Source: Salinirubellus litoreus (lineage in GTDB: Archaea > Halobacteriota > Halobacteria > Halobacteriales > Haloarculaceae). Taken from it: a DNA stretch of 64,000 nt. Shown piece by piece: positions 15,209 to 24,836 of this stretch (position 1 is its first letter; every line of letters begins with the position of its first letter). The stretch is from positions 3,534,001 to 3,598,000 of the forward strand of contig NZ_CP147841.1 of the NCBI RefSeq assembly GCF_037335815.1, written 5' to 3'. The position numbers were made by a program, and so were the translations under genes. The notes beneath the pieces were generated by a model. That model was not told where the DNA came from and searched no databases. It worked only from the letters and a program-made list of their open reading frames with translations.

Positions 15209-17656
15209 GTGAGCGACGTCGTCGACGCGGTCCTCGAGCGTGCCGACGGCTGGATCGTCGACCGACCCAGGGCCGTCATCGTGGCGTTCGTCCTCGTGAC
15301 GGCCGTCTTCGCCGGCGGCCTCGGGGGCATCTCGACGGAAGCCGGGACCTCGCAGTTCCTCGACGGCGTCCCCGCACAGGAGGCCCTGGAGGACGTCAAC
15401 GAGCAGTTCGTCGGCTCGACGTTCGGCGGCGACACCGGGACCACCCAGCTCATCCAGCGGGACCAGAACGTCCTCTCGAAGCCCGGACTCGTCCGGATGC
15501 TCGAACTCCAGGAGCGGATCTCCCAGCGACCCGACCTCCGGGTGTCGGGCTCGTCGAGCGCGGCGGGGATCGTCGCCACGCAGCTCGACCCGGACGCGAC
15601 GACGACGGCGGCACAGATACGAGTAATCGAGCGGTCGAGCCCGGCGGAGATCGACGCGGCGGTGCGGCGGGCCGCCGAGCGGCCGGGGTTCGCGTCGCTG
15701 TTGAGCGACGACTTCAACCCCGAGGCGGCCTCGGCCTCGGCGACCATCGGGGTCGTCGAACACGACCTCCCGGTCGAGCTGTCGAGCTCAGGTACGAGCA
15801 GTACCTCCCCGCTGACGCCCATCCAGCAGGAGATCGACCACATCGCCGCCTCGAGCGACGGCGAGTTCACCGTCTTCGGGAGCGGCCTCGTCGCCGCGGA
15901 GTTCGGCAACGTCGTCGGCGACTCGCTGGCGATCGTCGTCCCCGCAGCGGCGGTGCTCATCCTCGCCTTCCTCGTGTTTGCCTACCGCGACCCGGTCGAC
16001 CTGCTCATCGGGGTGATCTCGCTGGTGATGGCGCTCGTCTGGACGTTCGGGTTCATGGGGCTCGTGGGAATCCCGTTCGGCCAGATGCTCATCTCGGTGC
16101 CCGTCCTGCTGCTGGCGGTGGGGATCGACTTCGGCATCCACACCGTGAACCGCTACCGCGAGGAGCGCGTGACCGACAAGGGGATACACGAGTCGATGCG
16201 CGTGACGACCGACCAGCTGCTCGTCGCGTTCTTCATCGTCACGGGGACGACCGTCGTCGGGTTCGGCGCGAACGGGATCAGCGACCTCGGGCCGATCCGG
16301 AACTTCGGTATCGTCGCCGCCATCGGCATCGTGTTCACGTTCCTGATCTTCGGCGTGTTCGTCCCCGCGGTCAAGGTCGAGTTCGACGAACTCCGCGAGC
16401 GGATCGGGTTCCCCGAGTTCGGCAGCCGACCGCTCGGGAGCGAGGACTCGCTGCTCGGCCGGTCGCTGGGCGTCGGCAACGTGATCGCAAAGCGCGGCCC
16501 GCGGGCCTTCCTCGCGCTGACGCTGATCGTGAGCCTGATCGCCGGGGGCTACGGGATGGGGCTGGACACCTCGTTCAGCCAGGACGACTTCCTCCCGCCG
16601 GAGGAGCTCCCGGCCTACGTCGAGGCGCTCCCCGAACCGTTCGCCCCCGGGGAGTACACCGTCACCGGGACGATCAACTTCCTGGAGGACAACTTCGACA
16701 CGTACGAGGGCAACAGCGTCACCGTCTACGTCGAGGGGCCGTTGCGCCAGGACGACGCGCTCGAGCAGATCCACGACGCCTCGCAGGACCCCCCGGAGAC
16801 GTTCGTCGCGCGGGACCGCGAGGCCGAGGCACAGAGCATCGTCACGGTCGTCCGGAGCTACGCGGAGCAGGACCCGCAGTTCGCCGCCCTGGTCGAGCGT
16901 AACGACCTGAACGACAACGGCGTCCCGGACGACAACCTGGAAGTGATCTACGACTACCTGCTCGACTCGCCGGCCCGCGCGCAGGCGACACGGTACATCG
17001 AGCCCGACTACAGCTCGACGCGGATCGTCTACACGACGGAGGGCGACGCCGAACAGGCGGCGGTGTCCGCCGACGCGCGGTCGGTCGCCGAGGAGTATCG
17101 CCTCGGGGCGATCGCGACGGGTCAGGTGGTCGTCTTCGAGGCGATATCGGGGATCATCTTCGACTCGGCCATCCGGAGCCTGCTGCTCGCGCTCGGGCTG
17201 ACCGCCGTCTTCCTGATCGTCATCTATCGGGTGCTCGGCGGACGCGCCTCGCTGGGGATCGTCAACCTGGTTCCGATCGTCGTGACCATCGCGCTGCTGG
17301 CGGGGACGATGCGGCTGCTCGGCATCCCGCTGAACGCGCTCACGGCGACGATCCTCTCGATCGCGATCGGCCTGGGGATCGACTACTCGGCCCACATCGT
17401 CCACCGGTTCGGCGACGAGTTCGACGAGAGCGGCGACCTCTTCGACGCGCTCGACCGCACCGTCCGGGGGACCGGCGGCGCGCTCGCGGGGAGCATGCTC
17501 ACGACGACGACGGGGACGGCGGTGCTCGCGCTCGCCATCACGCCCATCCTCGGGCAGTTCGGACTGGTGATCGCCCTCTCGGTGTTCCTGTCGTTTATTA
17601 CGGCCGTCGTCGTGACCCCCTCCGTGGCGGTCGTCTGGCACCAGGTGATGGCATGA
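15209..17656 (+). CDS. RND/MMPL-family transporter (COG1033 type)
   Basis: An 815-residue RND-superfamily protein with two copies of the unit: one TM helix, a large extracytoplasmic loop and five further TM helices. The sterol-sensing/MMPL core appears twice (GIDFGIHTVNRYREE near residue 310 and GIDYSAHIVHRFGDEF near 725). The start is GTG 15209, two bases after the surface-protein stop; the end overlaps the TrmB gene by four bases (ATGA). Such pumps use the ion gradient to export lipids or hydrophobic compounds; the cargo here is unknown. Confidence 0.92.
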   Translation: MSDVVDAVLERADGWIVDRPRAVIVAFVLVTAVFAGGLGGISTEAGTSQFLDGVPAQEALEDVNEQFVGSTFGGDTGTTQLIQRDQNVLSKPGLVRMLELQERISQRPDLRVSGSSSAAGIVATQLDPDATTTAAQIRVIERSSPAEIDAAVRRAAERPGFASLLSDDFNPEAASASATIGVVEHDLPVELSSSGTSSTSPLTPIQQEIDHIAASSDGEFTVFGSGLVAAEFGNVVGDSLAIVVPAAAVLILAFLVFAYRDPVDLLIGVISLVMALVWTFGFMGLVGIPFGQMLISVPVLLLAVGIDFGIHTVNRYREERVTDKGIHESMRVTTDQLLVAFFIVTGTTVVGFGANGISDLGPIRNFGIVAAIGIVFTFLIFGVFVPAVKVEFDELRERIGFPEFGSRPLGSEDSLLGRSLGVGNVIAKRGPRAFLALTLIVSLIAGGYGMGLDTSFSQDDFLPPEELPAYVEALPEPFAPGEYTVTGTINFLEDNFDTYEGNSVTVYVEGPLRQDDALEQIHDASQDPPETFVARDREAEAQSIVTVVRSYAEQDPQFAALVERNDLNDNGVPDDNLEVIYDYLLDSPARAQATRYIEPDYSSTRIVYTTEGDAEQAAVSADARSVAEEYRLGAIATGQVVVFEAISGIIFDSAIRSLLLALGLTAVFLIVIYRVLGGRASLGIVNLVPIVVTIALLAGTMRLLGIPLNALTATILSIAIGLGIDYSAHIVHRFGDEFDESGDLFDALDRTVRGTGGALAGSMLTTTTGTAVLALAITPILGQFGLVIALSVFLSFITAVVVTPSVAVVWHQVMA

Positions 17657-18432
17657 GCTCCGAGGATCCGGACCACGGGGAGGAGGAATCCGGGGCGGTG
17701 GCGGCGCTCGAACGGCTCGGCCTCCCCAACTACGAGGCTCGCGTGTTCGTCGCGCTCCAGCGCCTCGGGACGGCGACGGCCCGTGAGATCCACGAGTCGT
17801 CGGGGCTCCCGCGCTCGCAGGTCTACGGGGCCGCCGACGAACTGGAGGACCGCGGACTGGTCGACGTCCAGCAGTCGCGCCCGAAGCGCTACCACGCCGT
17901 CGACCTGGAGCAGGCCCGCGACATCCTGACGCGGGCGTTCGAGCGCGACCGCGAGCGAGCGTTCGATCGTCTCGAATCCGTCCGGTCCCGGCGCGAGATC
18001 CCGGACGAGCGCCCGGAGGAGATCTGGACGCTCACCGGGCGAGCGGCGATCGACGGTCGGGTGGGGACGCTGCTCGAGGAGGCGGAGGAGTCGGTGCTGG
18101 TGTCGGTGACGGACCTCACGTACCTGCCCGACGCGGTGGCCGAGACGCTCGAAGCGCGGGTGGCCGACGGGCTGGACGTGATCGGCATCACCGAGGACCG
18201 GGCCGTCGCCGAGCGGTTCGAGGCGCTGGGACTGGAGACGATCGAACCGCCCGCCCGGTTCCGCGAGACCGACGAGAAACGGGGAACCCGACTCCTCCTC
18301 GTCGACGACGACGCGCTCCTCGTCGCCGTGGAGTCGAGCGAGGAGGTCGCCGTCTGGAGCGTCGGGACGACGTTCGCGACCGTGTTCGGACAGCTCATCA
18401 GACGGGGGCTGACCGACGGGTTCGACGGCTGA
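17653..18432 (+). CDS. TrmB-family transcriptional regulator
   Basis: A 259-residue protein with an N-terminal TrmB-type winged helix (LGLPNYEARVFVALQRLG, then TAREIHESSGLPRSQVYGA) and a C-terminal PLD-like effector domain (~residues 110-250, ending VWSVGTTFATVFGQLIR). Its ATG overlaps the transporter's stop (ATGA), so it is the last gene of the surface-protein/RND operon. It is likely a local regulator acting at the 18-bp palindrome at 13215; that is inference from gene order. Confidence 0.88.
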   Translation: MSSEDPDHGEEESGAVAALERLGLPNYEARVFVALQRLGTATAREIHESSGLPRSQVYGAADELEDRGLVDVQQSRPKRYHAVDLEQARDILTRAFERDRERAFDRLESVRSRREIPDERPEEIWTLTGRAAIDGRVGTLLEEAEESVLVSVTDLTYLPDAVAETLEARVADGLDVIGITEDRAVAERFEALGLETIEPPARFRETDEKRGTRLLLVDDDALLVAVESSEEVAVWSVGTTFATVFGQLIRRGLTDGFDG

Positions 18433-18654
18433 GCGATCCGGCCCCGGAACTCCGGGTACTCGACACGACCGACGTCGACCGTCCCGGCTCGTCCCGCCCC
18501 GGTCGAGACTGCCGAGCCGACCACGGACGCTCCAATCGCGGGCGATCACCGGTGCCGGCGTCCGTATCCTCCGGAACACGCACGGACCGAGGACGAACTG
18601 ATACCTTCAGCAGGAGGGTGTTCGGGGTCGGCGGCTCACGGGCAGCGTGTGCGG

Positions 18655-19475
18655 CTACTCGCGCGAGCGTTCCTCCCGACGGTGACTCGTCGACGATCGG
18701 TTCGTCTCCGCGAGCGATCGGAGCGGCGTCACGTCCGCCGTCTCGGCGAGACGGTCGAGCGCCCGGTCCGCCCCGTCCCATCTGCGGGCCGCGTACTCGC
18801 GTAGCTCCAGCCCGTCGACGGCGTGCGGGGTGACCCGAACCAGGCCGGGGTCGGCGTCGAGCACGCGGTGTATCTGTCGCGCCGTGCTGAGCCCGCGTCC
18901 GACTCGTGCGGCGTACTCGCGTTCCGTATCGGCGACGTCGGCGAGCGCCGCACCGAGCACCGCGGAGCCCTCGCCGATGGCACCCGCCGTCTCGTCGAAG
19001 AAGGAGACCCGGTCCGGATCCGATGACTGGCCGTAACCGGTCGCGAACGCGTTCGTGACCCCGTCAGGACGCGTGTGAACACCTCGAAGTAGTCCCCAAG
19101 TTCGGAGCGGGTGATCGAGTCCAGCGACGAGTACGCGGAGGTGTAGAGGTAATCGCCGGCCAGCAGCGCCGTCGACTCGTCGTGAGTCAGGGAGTGAGCC
19201 CGCTGGTCGTCGAGCTGGACGAGCAACTCACCCCGGAGACGGTAGTACCCGCGGAGGAGTTCGACCGCCGCTGCGGCGGGAACCACGACCCCGGACTCCG
19301 ACCCGTCGGTCATCGAGTCGTAGACGCTCACGAGGAGCCGTCCGTACCACACGCCGTCTCCCCGGTCGAGCGTCTCGCGGACGACCGTCAGCCCGAGTTC
19401 GTCCACCTCGTCGATCACTCGCTCCAGATGCGCGTCGACACGCGCCAGTCGGTCGTCGCGTGTTTCGTTCGTCAC
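18655..19475 (-). pseudogene. Polyprenyl synthetase family gene with a frameshift
   Basis: The N-terminal part (GTG 19475, VTNETRDDRLARVDAHLE) and C-terminal part (EYAARVGRGLSTARQIHRVL, ending at 18655) lie in different frames. They join smoothly if one base is added in the C-run at 19059-19062. The repaired text reads FTRVLTGVTNAFATGYG and then FFDETAGAIGEGSAVLGAAL, as in haloarchaeal polyprenyl-synthetase-like proteins of ~270 residues. The retained sequence is otherwise intact, so this is either a recent frameshift or a sequencing error in a homopolymer. The DDxxD motifs of active prenyltransferases are not visible, so the family member may be non-catalytic. Confidence 0.75.
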
Positions 19476-19530
19476 GCTGGACACCTCGTTCACGTTGCGG
19501 AAGCGACACCGGGATCGGGGAGGTCCGATC

Positions 19531-19968
19531 TCACGGCGTCTCCTCCCGGTCGTTCGGACGATCCGTAGGAACGGCCATCGGTTCGACGTCCTCCGCCGCA
19601 CACCACTGACAGAATTCGATGTCCGGGTCGAGTTCACGACCGCAACTCGGACAGTGCGTGAGTCGGCCACCCGACGAAACCGTCAGCCGGGCGAGCGCGT
19701 TCTGTACGTGTGCGAGGAGGTAGGCGTCGACGACGCTCAGACCGCCCACGACCAGGATCGGCGCGAGCGCGGCCGGGTCGACCGGGCCGCCGTTCACGAG
19801 CGCGTCCACCGCCGCGGGATCGACCAGGAACACGGTCACGCCGGACAGGACGGCGAGCCACCCTGCCGCGCGCCCCCACCGCCGGAGGTAGAGGTGACCG
19901 AGACCCGTGGCGACCGCGGCGAGCAGCGCGGCCAGCCACGGGCGTTTCCGGGATATCGACTCGCGCAT
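19531..19968 (-). CDS. Zinc-ribbon membrane protein
   Basis: A 145-residue protein. Three hydrophobic segments come first (AALLAAVATGLGHLYLRRWG, AAGWLAVLSGVTVFLV and ALAPILVVGGLSVVDAYLL), followed by a C-terminal zinc ribbon CPSCGRELDPDIEFCQWC (four Cys). It resembles a haloarchaeal family of unknown function in which a TM4-like segment precedes the ribbon. It starts 3 bases from a 20-bp palindromic operator and is followed on the same strand, after 55 bp, by the frameshifted polyprenyl synthetase gene. Confidence 0.78.
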   Translation of the reverse strand: MRESISRKRPWLAALLAAVATGLGHLYLRRWGRAAGWLAVLSGVTVFLVDPAAVDALVNGGPVDPAALAPILVVGGLSVVDAYLLAHVQNALARLTVSSGGRLTHCPSCGRELDPDIEFCQWCAAEDVEPMAVPTDRPNDREETP

Positions 19969-19971
19969 AGG

Positions 19972-19991
19972 CTGACTAACCAGTTAGTCAG
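19972..19991. promoter_or_regulatory. 20-bp palindrome of TetR-operator type
   Basis: CTGACTAAC, CA, GTTAGTCAG: 9-bp perfect arms around two bases. The TGACTAAC...GTTAGTCA pattern is the form bound by many TetR/AcrR regulators. It is 4-23 bases before the ATG of the zinc-ribbon gene (19968), so a bound repressor would block initiation. No TetR gene is in the window. Confidence 0.65.
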
Positions 19992-20232
19992 TCATAAGCC
20001 TTCCCGTTCGATCGGGGGTCTCGCCGAGTTGGGGCCGCACCGAGACGCCCGTGATCGAGGACGCCGAGTCTCGGGTGGCGGGAGTAGTTCGTATAGCCGT
20101 GGACGGTTTATTCGGTGTCGAGTCCATCGGCTACGACAGCTTCCCACCTGATCGAAGGCAAGAGACGTCTCACACTGCGTGTACCACCCCGTCGGAACTG
20201 TTAACACGTGGAGACCGGATAGCCGTGCTGTC

Positions 20233-21015
20233 ATGGACTTCGGACTCGGGGACAGGTCGGCGGTGATCACCGGCGGAGCCGGTCGCATCGGAAGCGAGGA
20301 CTGCCGCGTGCTCGCCCGCGAGGGCTGTGAGGTCGTCGCCCTCGACGTCGACGAGGGCGGCGCACAGTCCGTCGCCGACGAGATCAACGATGGCGAATAC
20401 GACGGAAAGGCCCACGCCGTGGGGTGTGACCTGACCGACCGCGACGACGTCGCCGACACCGTCGCCGCCCTCGAGGAGGAGACCGGTGGGATCGACATCC
20501 TCGTAAACAACGCGGCGATGGTCGACGCCCGCTCGCAGGTCAAGGACTACCCCTACGAGACCTGGGACCGCGACGTCGCCATCAACCTCACCGGCGCGTT
20601 CAACATCACCCGCGAGGTGTTCCCGCACATGCTCGAACGCGAGTGGGGACGGGTGATCAACATGTCCTCGATGGCGGGCTGGGAGGGCGGGTTCGGACAG
20701 GCGTCCTACTCGGCGACGAAGGCCGCGCTCATCGGCCTCGGCAAGACCCTAGCGCTCGAAGGGGCACAGAGGGGCGTCACCTCGAACGTCATCACGCCGA
20801 ACATCGTCGTCGAACAGTTCGCGGACATGAGCGTCGAGGAACTCGAGGAGGTCGACGAGTACTTCGCCCGCATCGCGAAGGCCACGCCGATGCGTAAACT
20901 GGGTCGGGAGGCCGACGTCGCCAACCTGATCGCCTACCTCTGTTCGGAGCAGGCCTCCTACGTCACGGGACAGGTGGTCGGCGTCACCGGGGGTATCGAC
21001 CTGTTCTCGTTCTAA
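20233..21015 (+). CDS. SDR family oxidoreductase
   Basis: A 260-residue short-chain dehydrogenase starting at MDFGLGDRSAVITG (20233); the longer upstream frame is discarded because it crosses the promoter (GTTAACAC, ~25 bases before ATG). Motifs are TGGAGRIG near residue 14, NNAA near 92 with Ala replacing the usual Gly, catalytic Ser in MSSMAG and YSATK. The C-terminal phrase YVTGQVVGVTGGIDLF is typical of FabG-like enzymes. It is followed by a DMT transporter after 34 bp. The substrate is unknown. Confidence 0.88.
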   Translation: MDFGLGDRSAVITGGAGRIGSEDCRVLAREGCEVVALDVDEGGAQSVADEINDGEYDGKAHAVGCDLTDRDDVADTVAALEEETGGIDILVNNAAMVDARSQVKDYPYETWDRDVAINLTGAFNITREVFPHMLEREWGRVINMSSMAGWEGGFGQASYSATKAALIGLGKTLALEGAQRGVTSNVITPNIVVEQFADMSVEELEEVDEYFARIAKATPMRKLGREADVANLIAYLCSEQASYVTGQVVGVTGGIDLFSF

Positions 21016-21049
21016 ACGGAGAGACGACCCCCCCTCGAACGGGGACTCC

Positions 21050-22012
21050 GTGAACGGAACCGGGAGCGTTAGGACCCCAGGCGGCCACCGCCGAGACGTG
21101 CGGAGACTCCTCGCCGTCGCACCCTTCGCCCTCCTCGCCGTCGTCTGGGGGTTCTCCTTCCCCGCAATCAGCGTCGGCCTGCGGACCCTCCCTCCCGTCC
21201 TCTTCGCGGCGTTCCGGTACGACGTCGCCGCCGTCCTCCTGCTCGCGTACGCGGTCACTCGAACGACGGAGTGGCTACCCACCGCCCGCCGGGACGTCGT
21301 CGCCGTCCTCGCGGGCGGGGTGTTCCTCGTCGCGGGCAACGGCCTGCTGTTCGTCGGCCAGCGGACCGTTCCGTCGGGCGTCGCCGCCATCATGCAGAGC
21401 CTCGTCCCCATCGCGACGTCCCTGTGGGCGCTCCTGCTTCTCCCCGAGGAGCGGGTCACCCCGACCGGCGCGGTCGGCATTTTCCTGGGTCTGCTCGGCG
21501 TGGCGCTCATCGTCCGGCCGGACCCGGCGAACCTCCTCGGGGCGAATCTCGGACGCCTGCTGATACTCGTCCAGGTTGCGAGCGTCGCGCTCGGGGGAGT
21601 CCTGATCCAGCGGGCCGGACCGACGCTCGACCGCGCGGCGCTCTCGGGCTGGTCGATGGGACTCGGCGGGCTGCTGCTGCACGCGACCAGCGCCGCCCTC
21701 GGCGAAGCGTTCTCGCTCCCCGGCGACGCGCTGGGAGTCGCCGCCGTCGTCTACCTCGGCGTGTTCGCAACGGCGCTCGCGTTCTTCGTCTACTTCCGCC
21801 TGCTCGAGCGCCGGGGAGCGCTCGAGACGTCGCTCATCGCCTATCTGGTCCCGGTGGTCGCGACGCTCGCGGGCGTATTCCTGCTCGACGAGTCGATCAC
21901 TCCCCTCACCCTCGTCGGGTTCGGCGTCGTGGCGGCGGGCTTCTTCGTCCTCAAGCGCCGGGCTATCGCGGGGCTGATCGGCGACGCGTCCCGACCCCAG
22001 CCGGGCGACTGA
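21050..22012 (+). CDS. EamA/DMT-family transporter
   Basis: A 320-residue integral membrane protein with ten hydrophobic segments in two EamA repeats. Features are LLAVVWGFSFPAISVGLRTL at the start, NGLLFVGQRTVPSGVAAIM and EERVTPTGAVGIFLGLLGVA in repeat 1, and LLDESITPLTLVGFGVVAAG in repeat 2. The start is GTG 21050. DMT proteins export amino acids, purines, drugs or other metabolites. Its place after an SDR and before a PLP decarboxylase might mean export of a related product, but nothing in the sequence shows the substrate. Confidence 0.88.
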   Translation: MNGTGSVRTPGGHRRDVRRLLAVAPFALLAVVWGFSFPAISVGLRTLPPVLFAAFRYDVAAVLLLAYAVTRTTEWLPTARRDVVAVLAGGVFLVAGNGLLFVGQRTVPSGVAAIMQSLVPIATSLWALLLLPEERVTPTGAVGIFLGLLGVALIVRPDPANLLGANLGRLLILVQVASVALGGVLIQRAGPTLDRAALSGWSMGLGGLLLHATSAALGEAFSLPGDALGVAAVVYLGVFATALAFFVYFRLLERRGALETSLIAYLVPVVATLAGVFLLDESITPLTLVGFGVVAAGFFVLKRRAIAGLIGDASRPQPGD

Positions 22013-22084
22013 CACCCTCTCAGAGGCCCCGACCCACCGGGCAGAAAGGGTCAAGCACCACCGGGCACTCGACCCGGACATCGA

Positions 22085-23503
22085 ATGCACAGGGAGGAAC
22101 TCCCCGAGACAGCGTTCGTCGCCCCCGATGGCGAGAACGCCGAGGCCGTCCGTGAGCTGAGCGAGGCCGTCCTCGATACGGTGCTCGGGACGCTGACGAC
22201 CGCGACCGACCGCTCGCCGCTCCCCGAGGATCCGACGGTTCCGGACGCCACCGTTCCCGAGACGGGTCGCTCCGATGAAGCCCTCCTCGACGGGATCGAG
22301 CGCGCGATGGCCGAGTCGATGAACCCCGCCCATCCGGGCTACGTCGGCCACATGGACACCCAGCCGACGCTGATCTCCGCCCTCGGCGACCTCGTCGCCG
22401 CCGCGGTCAACAACAACATGCTGAGCGTCGAGATGTCGCCCGTCCTCTCGAGGCTCGAGATCGAGCTCTGCCGTGAGCTCGCGGAGGCGTTCGGTCTCGG
22501 CCCCGATCCGGGCGGGGTGATGACGAGCGGCGGGAGCCTGGCGAACCTGCAGGCGCTCGCCGTCGCGCGCAACCGGGCGTTCGACGCCGTCGACTCGGGT
22601 CTCGGTGGGGCCGAACCGGTCGTCCTCGCCTCGGCGGTCGCACACACCTCGCTTCGGAAGGCCGCGATGCTCCTCGGCATCGGTGCCGACGCCGTTCACC
22701 CCGTTCCGACGGACGCCGACTCCCGGATGGATCCCGACGCACTCGACGAGACGGTCGCGGCGGTCCGGGACGACGGTCGGGAGCCGTTCTGCGTGGTCGC
22801 GACGGCGGGGACCACGACCACGGGGAACGTCGACCCGCTCGGGAACGTCGCCGACGTCGCCGACGAGCACGATCTCTGGTTCCACGTCGACGCCGCCTAC
22901 GGCGGGGCGCTCGTCTTCTCCGAGCGCCACCGGCACCTGCTGGACGGTATCGAGCGGGCCGACTCCGTGACGTTCAACCCGCAGAAGTGGTGCTACGTGG
23001 CCAAGACCTGCGCGACGCTCCTGTTCGGGGATCGGACGGTGCTCGAGGAGTCATTCCGGATCGACGCGCCCTACGTGGACCAGGAGGGAACGCCCAACCT
23101 CGGCGAACGGTCCGTACAGGGCACCAGACACGCGGACGTGTTGAAGTGCTGGCTCACGTTCGGGCACCTCGGTCGGCGGGGGATCGAACGGCTGATCGAG
23201 GAGAGCTATCGTCTCACCGAGCGTCTCGTCGCGGGTATCGAGCGGCGTGACGCCCTCGAACTCGCCAGCAGGCCGGAGACGAACGTCGTCTGCTTCCGTG
23301 CGAGCCCCGGGGACGGGTCGGACGTGGACGCGCTGAACGCCGCGCTCCGGGACCACCTCCTCCGCGCGCACGACGTGTTCCTGTCGCTCCCGACCTACCG
23401 GGGGTCGCGGTGGCTTCGGGCGGTACTCCTCAATCCCCACACCGACGAGACCGTACTCGACCGCCTCCTCGACGGGATCGACGGGTTTCTCGCGACAGTT
23501 TGA
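22085..23503 (+). CDS. PLP-dependent group II amino acid decarboxylase
   Basis: A 472-residue fold-type I PLP enzyme of the aromatic amino acid/glutamate decarboxylase family. Visible features: VMTSGGSLANLQALAVARNR (cofactor phosphate site), CVVATAGTTTTGNVDPLGNV, WFHVDAAYGGAL (pyridine-ring Asp) and the PLP Lys in FNPQKWCYVAKTCA. In most members this is HKW; Asn-Pro-Gln precedes Lys here. An N-terminal helical segment and the MNPAHPGYVGHMD phrase fit the family. Substrate could be tyrosine, aspartate, DOPA or another amino acid. It is monocistronic or linked to the DMT gene 72 bp upstream. Confidence 0.88.
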   Translation: MHREELPETAFVAPDGENAEAVRELSEAVLDTVLGTLTTATDRSPLPEDPTVPDATVPETGRSDEALLDGIERAMAESMNPAHPGYVGHMDTQPTLISALGDLVAAAVNNNMLSVEMSPVLSRLEIELCRELAEAFGLGPDPGGVMTSGGSLANLQALAVARNRAFDAVDSGLGGAEPVVLASAVAHTSLRKAAMLLGIGADAVHPVPTDADSRMDPDALDETVAAVRDDGREPFCVVATAGTTTTGNVDPLGNVADVADEHDLWFHVDAAYGGALVFSERHRHLLDGIERADSVTFNPQKWCYVAKTCATLLFGDRTVLEESFRIDAPYVDQEGTPNLGERSVQGTRHADVLKCWLTFGHLGRRGIERLIEESYRLTERLVAGIERRDALELASRPETNVVCFRASPGDGSDVDALNAALRDHLLRAHDVFLSLPTYRGSRWLRAVLLNPHTDETVLDRLLDGIDGFLATV

Positions 23504-23837
23504 CCGCCGTTCACGGGTGAGGGGCCATTCTCCGTGACCGGGCGGTTCCGTGCTCCCGACACGATGGCCGAGCGGTCCGACCCGGACGTGACCGCGTAGG
23601 TAGCCCTCCAGAGAGGCGATCGTGGCCGAACTCGTAAACCGAATATCGGGATATCGAATCGGCAGGAGGTGCGCAGGTCCGCTCGCTGGCGTGGCTTGCG
23701 GGGTCGAGACACACGCCGGACGTTGTACCACCGGATTACGTCGGGCGGGACATCCCAGAGCAGTGCTACACAGTGTTCGTGCCGTCATACCGAGAGATAC
23801 AGCCCGTCGAACGGGGGGTCGTCTGCCGGCGGGGCCG
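23504..23837. other. 334-bp gap without a recognised gene
   Basis: Between the decarboxylase stop and the convergent LLM gene. Near 23640-23663 lies CCGAATATCGGGATATCG, which resembles one unit of the 15-bp repeats at 4656. No coding signal, tRNA or clear terminator was seen. Confidence 0.4.
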
Positions 23838-24836
23838 TCAGAGCCGCTCGGGAGAGAGTTCCTCGACGGTCCGCTCGACCATCTCCGCCGAGGCGTTCTG
23901 CGGGACGGCGATCATCGGCTCGTCGATCACGTCGATACCGAGTACTTCGCGGAGGCGCTCGCGGGCGGTCTCGGGGGTGCCGGCGACGCCGAGCGCCTCG
24001 ATCATCTCGTCGGTAACCACCCCCTTCGCGGCACTGCGGTCGCGCTCGCGGCCGTCGCCGCGCCAGCGTGCGGCGATCTCGCCGGCCTCGTCGGGGAACC
24101 GCATCGCGACGGCCCGCTCGTACCCCTCGCCGCTCCCGACGTAGTAGGCGATGTGGCCACGAACGGCGTCGCGTGCCTCGTCGGGGTCATCGGACACCGC
24201 CGCGGGGACGTACGGCGAGACGGAGATGTCCTCGGGGGCCCGTCCGGCCTCGCGGGCGTGCTCGGTGACGTACTCGAAGGACTCCTCCAGATCGGGGAAC
24301 GGGACGTTGTGGGGCATCCAGCCGTCGGCGAGCCGAGCCACGACGCGGCGGTTCGCCTTCCCGAGCGCGGCGTGGTAGACCGGGACCTCGGTGTCGAGCG
24401 AGGGGAAGTCGGCGGTGTGGAACACCTCGCCGTCGTAGTCGACACGACCCTCGCCCGCGAGGAACTGTTTGGTGAGTTCGATCGTCTCGTGGGCGCGGCG
24501 GACCGGGTTCGGGTCCGCCCACTCCATGGCGTGGAGGTCCTCGATGGCCTTCCGCGTGGAGGTACCGACGCCGAGTGTGAACCGCCCTTCCGAGGTGCGG
24601 TCGAGCGTCGCCGCCGTCATCGCGAGCACCGCCGGCGTCCGCGAGTAGACGTTGACGATGGCCGTCCCGAGCCCGATTCGTTCCGTGCGGACCGCGAGTT
24701 CGGTCAGGATGACGACCGAGCTCGTCCCCCAGAGCTCCCCCATCCAGACCGAGTCGTAGCCGAGCTCCTCCGCCCGCAGGCCCATCTCGACCGGCTCGCC
24801 GTCTGTGTCCGGGAGCAGCAGTCCGGGGACCGTCAT
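23838..24836 (-). CDS. LLM-class flavin/F420-dependent oxidoreductase
   Basis: A 332-residue luciferase-like TIM-barrel protein, a paralogue of 3641-4645: EELGYDSVWMGELWG, GLGTAIVNVYSRTPAVLAMT, TLGVGTSTR and TPETARERLREV match it in order. Its ATG overlaps the upstream CoA-transferase stop by four bases, so both come from one transcript. The pairing suggests that it oxidises or reduces the CoA-linked or free acid handled by the transferase. F420 use is inferred from the haloarchaeal family. Confidence 0.85.
   Translation of the reverse strand: MTVPGLLLPDTDGEPVEMGLRAEELGYDSVWMGELWGTSSVVILTELAVRTERIGLGTAIVNVYSRTPAVLAMTAATLDRTSEGRFTLGVGTSTRKAIEDLHAMEWADPNPVRRAHETIELTKQFLAGEGRVDYDGEVFHTADFPSLDTEVPVYHAALGKANRRVVARLADGWMPHNVPFPDLEESFEYVTEHAREAGRAPEDISVSPYVPAAVSDDPDEARDAVRGHIAYYVGSGEGYERAVAMRFPDEAGEIAARWRGDGRERDRSAAKGVVTDEMIEALGVAGTPETARERLREVLGIDVIDEPMIAVPQNASAEMVERTVEELSPERL

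Noticed and set aside
15788..17641. Long antisense open frame (over 600 codons) opposite the RND transporter
   Set aside because: High GC removes stop codons; the translation is rich in Arg, Asp and His with no domain, while the sense strand gives a complete RND protein.
23640..23663. ATATCGGGATATCG motif as a member of the 15-bp repeat family
   Set aside because: A single degenerate unit, not tandem and not in front of a gene start; mentioned only as a resemblance.
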